DNA from: Thiosocius sp963759055 | GTDB lineage: Bacteria; Pseudomonadota; Gammaproteobacteria; Chromatiales; Chromatiaceae | DNA: 64,000 nucleotides | NCBI GenBank assembly: GCA_963759055.1 | Contig: CAVWYD010000013.1 | Location: 124,001-188,000 of the forward strand | Direction: 5' to 3' | Shown here: positions 33,183 to 41,280 of the stretch, one piece after another | How the letters are laid out: every line of letters starts with the position of its first letter | Numbering within the stretch: position 1 is the stretch's first letter | Notes under the pieces: generated by a model | Seen by the model: the letters and a program-made list of their open reading frames with translations, nothing else | Databases searched by the model: none | Told to the model about the DNA's origin: nothing | Made by a program: the position numbers and the translations under genes

Positions 33183-35250
33183 TCAAGATGAATTGGTCGC
33201 CGGTGTAGGCTGCGACATCGCGCTTTCGTCGTTGAGCTGCACGACCGGGACACGCAGGGAACTGGATAACGACAACACGGAATCAAAGGTCAGATCCGGA
33301 TTGTACTGTCGCAGCAGCCATAACGGGACCCGATAGGTCTGAGTTGACAGCTCCCACAGATTGTCACCATCGGCCAACGGATGGTCTTTCACGTCAACAA
33401 TATGGTGGTTCTTGAAGAATCGATTTTGAATCCGGGTGTGAAAATTCTTTCGTTTCCTTTCGAACGCCTTGGCATCCTCTGTCGAGAACACGAGGCGCAG
33501 ACGTTGACCCACGATGACGTGTTGGCCATGGCGGACGCCATTGAGCGCGCGCAGTTTCTGGGTCGGCAGGTTTAGCCAGTGTGCATAGTGGCCAAGCGTT
33601 TCTCCCACCTGGACCTCGATCGTGCCGTCTTCGGCGACCAGGTAATCGGCCGGATCAGCGGAAAGATCTGATTGCGCAATCACCACGGTTTCGTTTTCTT
33701 CGACCACGTCCCTCTCAATGTCGGACGGCATGCGTGCGGCCGGATCTCTCTCATCACCGCCCCGCTCGTCATTTTCGGACACGAATTTCGGGTCCGCTTC
33801 AGCCACCTGTGCAGACACCACTGGCACCGGCTTCCGTTCGATCTGCGTCGACACTTGCGCCTGCAGGTAATGAAGCGGCAACGTGCACGCGCGGCTGGGA
33901 CTTCATCTGCTTTCGGAATTCGCAGCACCTGCCCCGCGTTGATGCGATGACGACTGCGCAGGTTGTTCATCGCCATCAACGTCTTGATCGACGTATCGTG
34001 ACGCGTGCGCTATGCCCGCCAGGTTGTCGCCGCGTTGCACGCGATATAGAAGGTCGGGCACTTGCTTTGCATGCCCCGATCGTTCTTCCAGCGCGGCGAT
34101 CTGGGTTTGCAGGAGCACAGCGTCTCGTTTGACCGGGATACGAAGCCGATAAGACTTGGGAATGTACTTTTCTCCACGCCAGACGGTCTCCCCCAGATCC
34201 GGATTGTGATCTTTGAGCTCCTTTTCATTGACTCCAAGTCCATCGATAATCACCGCGGCCGGCATATAGGCATTCAATGCAACGATTGGGAACATTGAAC
34301 TCCTCTTCTTCCTTGAATTTCCCTTGTTGGCTGCTAGACACGTCGTAAGCGGCCAGAAAAGCGGCATAGAAATTACGCGATGCAAATTTGAATGCACGCC
34401 CATTGTATTTTTGAATAATCGTCTCGATATCTGCGGTACCGGTTTTTCGAACCGCGCGGCGTACGCCGGACAACCCATGATTGTAGGCTGTGATGGCAAG
34501 TGGCCAGCTTTTCAATACCGAGTAGTTGTGCTTCAACAATTGCGCTGCAGCGGTCGTTGCCTTGTACGGATCGAGGCGTTCGTCGACCACATTGTTCACC
34601 CGCAGGTAACGACGCCCCGTAGCAGGCATGATCTGCCACAGCCCGGCGGCACCTGCTTTGGATTTGACCTTGGGGTTGTATGACGATTCGACATGCGGCA
34701 AGGCGGCGAGCTGTTCGGGCACGCCTTTGTCGCGCAGGATTTTCCGGATTCTTTTTTCGTACGCGGCAGCACGCTTCAGCCCTTTGCGCATGCGGTCAGA
34801 CTGCCCACGCTGAAACCGAACCCGTTTCGCCGCGCTCCTGATTTGCGACGGAGACACCTTCGATCCGAACAGGCGCTTGATCCGTCGCTCTTCTCGGCCC
34901 AGTTTTTCGTCCGGTTTTTGGGCGATTTTTCTGAGCAGCTGCTGGAAGTGCCGAATTCGTTTCTGAATGATGCGATGTTGCCGCTTGGGGCTGGCGTGGG
35001 CCGGGAGCCGGTAAACTTCGTAAACGATATCCAACGCCCGGCTGTCGTGTATAAAACCGCTGTTTGAGTCGACTTCGGAGTAGATGCGCGTCCAGAAGTC
35101 GACGGCTTTTTCTATCTCTGGCGGACGCGGGAAGGGTATTCCGCCATCGTCGGCTTGTGCCGCGCCACAACTGATCAGAGCGCTTATCGAGATAAGCACT
35201 AGCCCGACGGCCGTTCGGATCATGTTCCTTGTCAGCGCTGGTATTTTCAT
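33183..35250 (-). pseudogene. mltD: LysM lytic transglycosylase (MltD-like), three frame breaks
   Basis: Reads as one murein transglycosylase split over frames. Segment 1 (from ATG 35250, MKIPALTRNMIRTAVG; a start seven codons earlier is possible) has a signal peptide and an SLT domain with catalytic Glu in PHVESSYNPK, then GAAGLWQIMPATGRRY and AITAYNHGLSGV. Near 34300 the frame shifts into FPIVALNAYMPAAVIIDGLG and LYRVQRGDNLAGIA (LysM). Near 33990 it shifts again into NNLRSRHRINAGQVLRIPKA. Near 33885 it shifts into LHYLQAQVSTQ and more LysM-like repeats, ending at 33183. If the breaks are real only the catalytic half is made. E. coli MltD is about 450 residues; this would be near 690. Confidence 0.82.
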
Positions 35251-35406
35251 AGCCGGATGCCGAATGGTCAATTATCTGCCCGAGAACAACAAGTATGAGC
35301 GACCAAATGCGGAAAAATGTTAATAATCGCTCTTTTCCCCAAACCCATTAAGCCCTTGGCAACGGGAGCATTAGACTGGCTCATTCGTTCTTGAGTTTTA
35401 ACTTCC

Positions 35407-35781
35407 GTGGGCTACCGAATTCTCGCTGACCTTGTTGTATTGGCCCATTTCGGCTTCATTGTGTTCGTCTTACTAGGCGGCCTGCTTGCATTTCGTTGCC
35501 GGTGGATTCCCTGGCTCCATATTCCAGCGGTGGCGTGGGGAGGATTCATTGAGCTTACAGGTCGAATTTGCCCGCTTACGCCGCTGGAGAACTCATTGCG
35601 CCGCGCGGGCGGCCTCAATGACTACTCTCAGAGCTTTATCGAGCGTTACATCGTTCCAGTTGTCTATCCGGCAGAGTTGACTCGGGAGGTTCAGATTGTG
35701 ATCGGGTTTGTCCTGATTGGCTTAAACGTCATGATCTACGGCTATCTGGCCTGGCGCCGAAGCAAACGCTTCCCGGAATAG
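35407..35781 (+). CDS. DUF2784-type membrane protein
   Basis: 124 residues with three predicted membrane helices: about 4-26 (ILADLVVLAHFGFIVFVLLG), 35-52 and 95-114 (IVIGFVLIGLNVMIYGYLAW). The motifs WIPWLHIPAVAWGGFIE and CPLTPLEN fit the DUF2784 family, whose function is unknown. Start at GTG 35407 (MGYRILADL), without a strong ribosome-binding site. It lies between the broken transglycosylase and the duplicated fragment of that gene, in its own intact frame. Confidence 0.85.
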   Translation: MGYRILADLVVLAHFGFIVFVLLGGLLAFRCRWIPWLHIPAVAWGGFIELTGRICPLTPLENSLRRAGGLNDYSQSFIERYIVPVVYPAELTREVQIVIGFVLIGLNVMIYGYLAWRRSKRFPE

Positions 35782-35917
35782 CGACCAAATCGAATGGGTG
35801 CTCGGGCGGTGAAAGGTCAACGCTACAGATGGGATAACAAATACTTTCATTGGACTGTAATTCAACTGCAATATTTAAGTGGCCAAATGACGATCACTTG
35901 AAACAAAGGTGATCAAC

Positions 35918-36034
35918 ATGCAAGCACACAGACAAATCGAAGACCACGACTCCCCGGCGGCTGAACTGGTAGCGCCCATAATGTTCATTGCCGGACTCTT
36001 TGCTCTTATGGGCCTGATCAGCGCTTTTGTATAA
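35918..36034 (+). CDS. Small single-span membrane ORF, 38 residues
   Basis: Not recognised. ATG 35918 is preceded at good spacing by AAAGGTGA, and the frame encodes MQAHRQIEDHDSPAAELV followed by a single hydrophobic helix (about 18-38, APIMFIAGLFALMGLISAFV) that runs to the stop, a tail-anchor-like layout. The ribosome-binding site is the right arm of a small hairpin: GATCAC (35892-35897) pairs with GTGATC (35909-35914). Too short for gene finders; coding status rests on the site and the helix. Lies between mltD and its duplicated fragment. Confidence 0.5.
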   Translation: MQAHRQIEDHDSPAAELVAPIMFIAGLFALMGLISAFV

Positions 36035-36211
36035 AGGCGGCCGCACGCCGCATATCGGCTCTGAACTGTTGTGTTTTGTCGGTCGGAAGATGCGTCGGTT
36101 CCGGCCGGATATCGCCTATTGGGTATGGACGTGAATCTCGACACCCCATCACACCCCAATGGCGGGTGCAAGTCCTCCTGATCTGTGCCTGGCGGAAGCC
36201 TGGGCAGGCGA

Positions 36212-36322
36212 TCACTCTGGTGCAACGGTGCGCGCACCATATCTCATCAAAACGCTTATCGAGATAAGCAATGACCCGATGGCGGTTCTGGTGATGGTCC
36301 TTGTCAGCGCCGGCATTCTCAT
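36212..36322 (-). pseudogene. Remnant of a second mltD signal peptide
   Basis: A 36-codon frame starting at 36322 reads MRMPALTRTITRTAIGSLL followed by ISISVLM, closely matching the start of the transglycosylase at 35250 (MKIPALTRNMIRTAVGLVL then ISISALI). Similarity stops after about 26 residues and the frame ends at 36212. The similarity extends into the upstream DNA (see the repeat at 36253-36419). It is best read as the leftover 5' end of a duplicated gene. Confidence 0.72.
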
Positions 36323-36419
36323 AGCCGGAGACTGAATCGTCAATTAGTCTTATATCAATTACTTCGAGCGCATAAGTTGCTAAACGTTGTTAACAATAGC
36401 GCTTACCCCAAACCCATTG
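36253..36419 (-). repeat. Diverged direct repeat of the mltD promoter/start region
   Basis: This segment aligns with 35179-35350 in the same orientation. CGCTTATCGAGATAAGCA is identical in both (35179-35196 and 36253-36270), followed by matching CCTTGTCAGCGC, ATAGCCGG and, upstream of the gene start, CCCCAAACCCATT. The copies are about 1.07 kb apart and flank the DUF2784 gene and the 38-residue ORF. Between the marked blocks they differ by substitutions and small gaps. It indicates an old duplication whose second copy lost the rest of the gene. Confidence 0.72.
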
Positions 36420-36560
36420 AACTCCCATCTGCCCGAGGGTGTGATTAAGACGAAAAATCGCGTCCGGCGTGTAGGCGATTTCCGGAATTCGGAAGCAGGG
36501 ACTCAGGCGGACACCCGCCGACAACGGCCGGCCAGCTGGTTCAGGGCATGATCCGGGCGT

Positions 36561-36983
36561 TCATTTGGCCTGGATTGTTGAAAGATACTCGATCAGCGCC
36601 AGGATTCGCGTTGTCATGTACTCGCCGGAATCAGCTGGCGAGAAGTTCTCGAACTCCTCATCCTTGATCCGGCCGCGAAATCGGTTTCCCCACACGGGCA
36701 TGTCGCGCGATCCGTGTACGCGCACATCCGCGTTGCCTTCGATGATCGAATAGACTTTTGTCACAGGAAAGACGCCGCCATTGTTCTTTTGCAGCATGGT
36801 CAGGTCTGGGGGATTCTTCGTCAGAGATGAAGCAACTGGCCCATCCCCTTTGCCAGACACGCCATGGCATTGAGCGCAGCTGTTCCTGTATTCGAATTCG
36901 CCCAGGCTCATGGCCTGGGCCTCTGCCAAAAAGAACACTCCGACGCCGATCGCAACCAGAGCCGCAAAACCTTGTTTCAACAT
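36561..36983 (-). CDS. Periplasmic monohaem cytochrome c
   Basis: 140 residues: signal peptide (about 1-24, GFAALVAIGVGVFFLAEAQA), haem motif CAQCH in RNSCAQCHGVSGKGDGPV, and a probable Met ligand in SRDMPVWGNRF. It resembles small class I cytochromes c with the GxGDGP loop. ATG 36983 has AGGGGGA seven bases upstream; an ATG six bases earlier is possible. The haem partner is unknown; in a sulfur oxidiser it could carry electrons from Sox or other dehydrogenases to cbb3 oxidase (inference). It stands alone in the gene-poor stretch and is intact. Confidence 0.88.
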   Translation of the reverse strand: MLKQGFAALVAIGVGVFFLAEAQAMSLGEFEYRNSCAQCHGVSGKGDGPVASSLTKNPPDLTMLQKNNGGVFPVTKVYSIIEGNADVRVHGSRDMPVWGNRFRGRIKDEEFENFSPADSGEYMTTRILALIEYLSTIQAK

Positions 36984-37073
36984 AACCATTCCCCCTTTGA
37001 CAGAATATTTCTACACGAGCGTTCGAACGCTCTTTCAAGCGTGGCACATAGCTCGCTCTTTTTGGCCGGCCAG

Positions 37074-37497
37074 TTATGGCCTCCAGTAATACGCATGCCC
37101 TTCCAGATAGTTCACCGCCATGAATGCTGACCCATTTTCGCACGAGTAGTAACCAAGCTGAGAGGTAGGTAAAGCACTCTCAGGCAGCACACGAGGCCAC
37201 CACTCAGCCTGAATGCCCGGTTCGCGCGAAGCAGAATGCGCTATACCTACGCACTGATGTTGGATGCTTTCCCATTCTGAGGCTTGAAACTCAAAGCTCA
37301 ACAGACTTTCGTTGGTATCGATGCTGTGCGCCTCGTTGATATTTCGCGCCGACGTCGGCAACCAGCCTGGAATCCATCCCCGCTTCATTGCACCCGAGGC
37401 ATTCGCTGACTCATAGCTGGGGTAATACCTCTCTACGATATCGCCGCAACCCGTCAAGACGAGCAGAAAGAGAACCGGCAGTCGCCCGTTTCTTCAT
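37074..37497 (-). CDS. Lipoprotein of unknown function, frame shifted in its signal peptide
   Basis: Not recognised. The main frame (to the stop at 37074) reads RLPVLFLLVLTGCGDIVERY, an evident lipoprotein signal with lipobox LTGC, then RGWIPGWLPTSARNINEAHS, SLLSFEFQASEW and CENGSAFMAVNYLEGHAYYW. No start codon fits this frame, because a stop precedes it. An ATG at 37497 reads MKKR in the next frame. Removing one base from the CCC at 37485-37487 joins them as MKKRRLPVLFLLVLTGC, an ideal lipoprotein start. So the gene has a one-base insertion, real or a reading error. About 130 residues when corrected. Confidence 0.7.
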
Positions 37498-37669
37498 GGC
37501 CGCCAACCTCAATCGCCAACCCATCCGTCCTCAGCGCATATCAACATTGTCACGGCTCTTATTGGGTGTCAGAAAAGCAGATAAACAGACCACTGCTGCC
37601 GGGCATATTGGAAGACCGGGGCGCCGCCCCCTGAGCACCATGAGCGGCTGGTACGACCGCCATGCGCCC

Positions 37670-38062
37670 TTAGCAGCCACATGAAAGGTTTTTTCCTGCA
37701 ACGGCATTCTCACCCTCAGTTGCATAGCCATCGCGTCGCCACCATTCAAGACCGCCCAACAACTCCTTCACCGAAAAGCCAAGTTGCACCATCTTCAGTG
37801 CTCCCTTGGTCGAGGCGTTGCAGCCGATCCCATCGCAGTAGACGACATACCTAACGGATTTATCGAGATGTGCTGTTGTTTTTCGAGACATCTCTCGATG
37901 CGGGATATTGATCGCTGCAGGAATGTGCTCCGCATTGAAAGCCTCAGATGATCGGGCGTCAACGACAATCACCCGTTCTTGAGCACTCAGCGCCGTAAAA
38001 AGATCCCACGCATCTGTTTCGTATTTCAGTTTCTTTTCGTAGAAACGAATTTGTTTTTTCAT
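37670..38062 (-). CDS. Rhodanese-domain protein
   Basis: Single-domain sulfurtransferase of 130 residues. The fold is seen in VIVVDARSSEAFNAEHIPAA (about 31-50), INIPHREM and the active loop VVYCDGIGCNAS, with the nucleophilic cysteine expected at the first Cys of CDGIGC. No signal peptide, so cytoplasmic. Its ATG overlaps the stop of the endonuclease III-like gene (ATGA). It ends in KNLSCGC, where the cysteines may bind metal or take part in transfer. Sulfane-sulfur handling fits the sulfur-oxidising lifestyle, but rhodaneses are widespread. Confidence 0.88.
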   Translation of the reverse strand: MKKQIRFYEKKLKYETDAWDLFTALSAQERVIVVDARSSEAFNAEHIPAAINIPHREMSRKTTAHLDKSVRYVVYCDGIGCNASTKGALKMVQLGFSVKELLGGLEWWRRDGYATEGENAVAGKNLSCGC

Positions 38063-38739
38063 AGCTTAGTCTCGCTGGACGGAAAACGGTGGAATATGGG
38101 GCCCGCCTTACCACCCGTTGCGCAATCTGCGGCCAATGCGCAACGCTGGCACTGCGGGACCTTGCGGCAAACGGCCTTGGCGTGCATGACAATCAGCGCA
38201 TGATACTGCTGGAAGAGATAGACATCCGTATCCAACGCCTGTTCGAATTTCGAACGCAGTGCTTCATAAGCCTCATCGCCGCGTGCCAGACCGTACCGCT
38301 GCAACAAACGCCGGGTATAGGTGTCGATCACGAATACCGGCTGCTGCATTGCGTATAACAGGATATCGTCGGCAGTCTCCGGGCCGACACCGTTTACGCC
38401 CAGCAGGGACTCTCGCTGATCGGGCAGCTCACGCTTGGCGAATACATCCAGGCCACCCTCCTCTGCCAGAAATACGCATAGGTTGCGCAGGCGTTTCGCC
38501 TTGATGTTGTAGTAACCGGAGGGCCGGATCACGTCCGCCAGGGTATCGTGGTCTGTGTCCAGCAGTGCCGGCAACGACAGCAGCCCGGCTGCCTTCATGC
38601 GATCTATGGCCTTCTCGACATTCGACCAGGCTGCGTTCTGGGTAAGGACGGCCCCGACGACCACCTCGAAGGCGGATTCGGCGGGCCACCATGGCTGCTC
38701 ACCATAGACAGCGCGCAACGCGTCATACAGACCACGCAA
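38059..38739 (-). CDS. Endonuclease III-like HhH-GPD DNA glycosylase with Fe-S cluster
   Basis: Base-excision repair family protein of 226 residues. The helix-hairpin-helix is in LLGVNGVGPETADDILLYA (about 113-131), the catalytic Asp in FVIDTYTRRLL (D about 139), and the cluster cysteines in CRKVPQCQRCALAADC (C-x6-C-x2-C-x5-C), as in Nth/MutY. N-terminal VVVGAVLTQNAAWSNVEKAI contains the LTQNxxWxNVE form common in the 3-methyladenine/EndoIII-like group of bacteria. The start is TTG 38739; no ATG is available in frame. 27 bases after rluB and overlapping the rhodanese gene. Confidence 0.88.
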   Translation of the reverse strand: MRGLYDALRAVYGEQPWWPAESAFEVVVGAVLTQNAAWSNVEKAIDRMKAAGLLSLPALLDTDHDTLADVIRPSGYYNIKAKRLRNLCVFLAEEGGLDVFAKRELPDQRESLLGVNGVGPETADDILLYAMQQPVFVIDTYTRRLLQRYGLARGDEAYEALRSKFEQALDTDVYLFQQYHALIVMHAKAVCRKVPQCQRCALAADCATGGKAGPIFHRFPSSETKL

Positions 38740-38766
38740 AGTACTCGCTGCGGGACCTGTCGCCCG

Positions 38767-39612
38767 TTAGCGGCGTTTTTTCTTTTTCCACGGCGAGAAC
38801 GTCGAATCGGACTTCTTTTTTGCCGGTTTCTTGCTGAGGCTGCCCCAGGGACGTTTGTCCTTGATATCCACAACGGCCAGCAAGGCGCGGCGTTCCTCGG
38901 GGTCCAGTTCCCGCCACTGACCAACCTTTACGCTGCTGTCGAGAATGATCGGGCCATAGCGAACGCGCTTGAGTCGCGAGACCGTCGCACCGACCGCCTC
39001 CCACAGGCGTCGGACCTCACGCTTGCGTCCCTCCATGATCACCAGATGAAACCAGCGATTGCTGCCCTCGCCGCCGGATTCGACAACGTCCTCGAAGCGT
39101 GCCGGTCCGTCATCCAGCTCCACGCCGGTCACAAGCCGGCGCACCATGTCGTCACTGACCTCGCCGTTGACCCGCACCGCGTACTCGCGGGCGATCTCGG
39201 TACGCGGATGCATCAGGCGGTTGGCGAGCTCACCGTCATTGGTGAACAACAGCAGGCCGGCACTGTTGACGTCGAGGCGACCGACCGCGATCCAACGCCC
39301 AACAGGCAAACGTGGCAGACGCTCGAATACCGTTTTGCGACCCTCTGGATCGTTTCGGGTGACCAGCTCACCCTCCGGCTTGTTGTACATGATGACGAAG
39401 CGCTGATTGCCGGAAAGGCGCTTGCCGCCGACCGGTCGACCATCGATCTCGATACGGTCATCGGCGGTGGCACGATCGCCCAGTTTGGCGACCTTGCCGT
39501 TGACCTTGATCCGGCCTTCGCCGATCAGGGCCTCGAGGTGACGACGTGACCCCAGACCCGCATTGGCCAGAAGCTTCTGAATCCGCTCGCCCGGGGTTTC
39601 ACGAGGTTTCAT
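38767..39612 (-). CDS. rluB: 23S rRNA pseudouridine synthase RluB-type
   Basis: Converts a specific uridine in helix 80 of 23S rRNA (U2605 in E. coli) to pseudouridine. 281 residues: S4 RNA-binding domain (about 8-60, RIQKLLANAGLGSRRHLEAL), catalytic motif with Asp in GRLDVNSAGLLLFTNDG (about 112-128), and EGRKREVRRLWEAVG, then a lysine-rich tail (KKPAKKKSDSTFSPWKKKKR). The ATG overlaps the scpB stop (ATGA). In this lineage rluB follows scpAB, as seen in many gammaproteobacteria. Confidence 0.95.
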   Translation of the reverse strand: MKPRETPGERIQKLLANAGLGSRRHLEALIGEGRIKVNGKVAKLGDRATADDRIEIDGRPVGGKRLSGNQRFVIMYNKPEGELVTRNDPEGRKTVFERLPRLPVGRWIAVGRLDVNSAGLLLFTNDGELANRLMHPRTEIAREYAVRVNGEVSDDMVRRLVTGVELDDGPARFEDVVESGGEGSNRWFHLVIMEGRKREVRRLWEAVGATVSRLKRVRYGPIILDSSVKVGQWRELDPEERRALLAVVDIKDKRPWGSLSKKPAKKKSDSTFSPWKKKKRR

Positions 39613-40442
39613 TTTTTTCGGCTCGGCTCGGCTTCGGCTTCGGCTTCGGCTTCGGCTTCGGCTTCGGCTTCGGCTTCGGCTTCGGCTTCGGCTTCGGCTT
39701 CGGCTTCGGCTTCGGCTTCGGCTTCGGCTTCGGCTTCGGCTTCGGCTTCGGCTTCGGCTTCGGCTTCGGCTTCGGCTTCGGCTTCGGCTTCGGCTTCGGC
39801 TTCGGCTTCGGCAAGTGTGCCTTCCTGCGCTCCTTGTTCAAGACCGTCTTCGGCGTCGCCCGCCTCGGAGACCCGTTCCGGATCGTTCAGATCGAGCTCG
39901 CGATTGATCTCGTCCAGATCGCGCAGTTCTGCGAGCGTGGGCAGATCATCAAGCGATTTCAGACCGAAATAGTCCAGGAACTCCCGCGTCGTGGCATACA
40001 GCGAAGGTTTTCCGGGTACGTCCCTCTGTCCGACCACGCGAACCCATTCCCGCTCCATCAGGGTCTTCACGATATTGGTGCTCACCGACACACCACGGAT
40101 ATCTTCAATCTCACCGCGCGTGATCGGCTGACGATAGGCGATCAGTGCCAGCGTCTCCATCAATGCGCGCGAATAGCGCGCCGGCCGTTCATCCCACAGG
40201 CGTGACACCCAGGGTGAGCAAGCCGCGCCAACCTGGATGCGCCAGCCGCTCGATACCTCGGTGATCTCTATACCGCGCCCCTGGTAGTCTTCGCTCAGTT
40301 CCTGCAGGACCGCCCGCAGCTCCTTCTTTTCCGGGCATTCGATTTCGCTGAACAGTGTCTGCATCGTCTCCAGCGACAGGGGACGGCCGGCGGCCAGCAG
40401 GGCCGCTTCGATAATGTTTTTTAGATTCGAGGGCAGCGACAT
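39609..40442 (-). CDS. scpB: Segregation and condensation protein B with (Glu-Ala) repeat tail
   Basis: Winged-helix partner of ScpA in the SMC condensin complex. 277 residues: the first 190 or so match ScpB (NIIEAALLAAGRPLSLETMQ, ETLALIAYRQPITRGEIEDI, RGVSVSTNIVKTLMEREWV, TREFLDYFGLKSLDDLPTL). The C-terminal third is a run of about 30 Glu-Ala dipeptides ending PSRKK, encoded by a perfect hexanucleotide repeat. ScpB normally ends soon after the winged helices with a short acidic tail, so the repeat is an expansion of a flexible acidic end. Each unit keeps frame, so length change would not break translation. Between scpA and rluB. Confidence 0.95.
   Translation of the reverse strand: MSLPSNLKNIIEAALLAAGRPLSLETMQTLFSEIECPEKKELRAVLQELSEDYQGRGIEITEVSSGWRIQVGAACSPWVSRLWDERPARYSRALMETLALIAYRQPITRGEIEDIRGVSVSTNIVKTLMEREWVRVVGQRDVPGKPSLYATTREFLDYFGLKSLDDLPTLAELRDLDEINRELDLNDPERVSEAGDAEDGLEQGAQEGTLAEAEAEAEAEAEAEAEAEAEAEAEAEAEAEAEAEAEAEAEAEAEAEAEAEAEAEAEAEAEAEPSRKK
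39630..39809. repeat. Perfect 30-unit hexanucleotide tandem repeat (GGCTTC)n
   Basis: Thirty uninterrupted copies of GGCTTC (GAAGCC on the coding strand) run over 180 bases inside scpB. Shorter variants GGCTCG flank the left end. No interruption is seen, which suggests recent expansion by slippage and a hypermutable site. It codes Glu-Ala repeats. Copy number in an assembly may differ from the cell's, since long perfect repeats are easily miscounted. Confidence 0.97.
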
Positions 40443-40444
40443 CG

Positions 40445-41260
40445 TTAACCACCACGCGCCTTGACGTGAATCGGCGCAAAAGACTCGGCCTGTACCAGCT
40501 CGATAAGTTGCTGTTTGATGAGTTCGAGTACGGCCATGAAGGTGACCACCACACCCTGACGCCCCTCGCTGATATCGAACAGGTCGGTAAACTGACTGAA
40601 ACGCTGCGAGTTGACCAACTCGAGCACGCGGCTCATCCTTTCGCGCATGGACAGCGCATCACGTGCGACGTGATGACTGCTGAACATGTCCGCACGGTGC
40701 AGGACGTCTTTGAGCGCCAGCAACACCTCCTTCAGATCGACATCGGGCGGTTCCTGAAACACATTCTTATGCGGCGTCTCGGCCACCACGGGAAATACAT
40801 CACGTCCGAGTTGCGGCAATTCACTGATATCTTCAGCGGCCTGCTTGAAACGTTCGTATTCCTGCAGCCGTCTGATCAATTCTGCACGCGGGTCGTGTTC
40901 GTCCTCTTCCTCCACCTGTGGCCTGGGGAGCAGCATGCGCGACTTGATCTCGGCCAGCATGGCGGCCATCACCAGGTATTCGGCAGCCAGTTCCAGGCGC
41001 AGGTCAGTCATCAGGTCAATGTATTCCATGTACTGCTTGGTGATATCAGCAATGGGTATGTCGAGAATATCCAGGTTCTGCCGGCGGATCAGATACAGCA
41101 GCAGATCGAGCGGTCCCTCGAACGCATCGAGAAAGACCTCGAGCGCATCCGGTGGGATGTACAGATCCTTGGGCAGATTGAACTGCGGCTGTCCCTGCAC
41201 CACGGCGAAAGGCATCTCTTCCTGCTGTGGCGTGACGGCTTCGGTAAGTGGCTCGATCAA
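40445..41260 (-). CDS. scpA: Segregation and condensation protein A
   Basis: Kleisin subunit that bridges SMC heads and binds ScpB. 271 residues, with the diagnostic N-terminal AFEGPLDLLLYLIRRQNLDI and PIADITKQYMEYID, AAEYLVMAAMLAEIKSRMLL, and a C-terminal winged helix with VVTFMAVLELIKQQLIELVQ. Start taken as TTG 41260 (MIEPLTEAV), with GGGA upstream at loose spacing; ATG 41215 (MPFAVVQ) is an alternative. 20 bases after trpS, two bases before scpB. Confidence 0.95.
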   Translation of the reverse strand: MIEPLTEAVTPQQEEMPFAVVQGQPQFNLPKDLYIPPDALEVFLDAFEGPLDLLLYLIRRQNLDILDIPIADITKQYMEYIDLMTDLRLELAAEYLVMAAMLAEIKSRMLLPRPQVEEEDEHDPRAELIRRLQEYERFKQAAEDISELPQLGRDVFPVVAETPHKNVFQEPPDVDLKEVLLALKDVLHRADMFSSHHVARDALSMRERMSRVLELVNSQRFSQFTDLFDISEGRQGVVVTFMAVLELIKQQLIELVQAESFAPIHVKARGG

Positions 41261-41280
41261 TTTATGTCGTTCCCGGCAGA

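Noticed and set aside
36160..36215. Group II intron or insertion-sequence end suggested by GGTGCAAGTCC-like words
   Set aside because: No domain V hairpin, no reverse transcriptase or transposase, and the signal is too short.
39630..39809. Possible CRISPR array
   Set aside because: The unit is six bases with no spacers.
39546..40205. Plus-strand frame coding a long Phe-Gly repeat opposite scpB
   Set aside because: It is only the complement of the GAAGCC repeat; flanking residues have no family features and scpB/rluB occupy the other strand.
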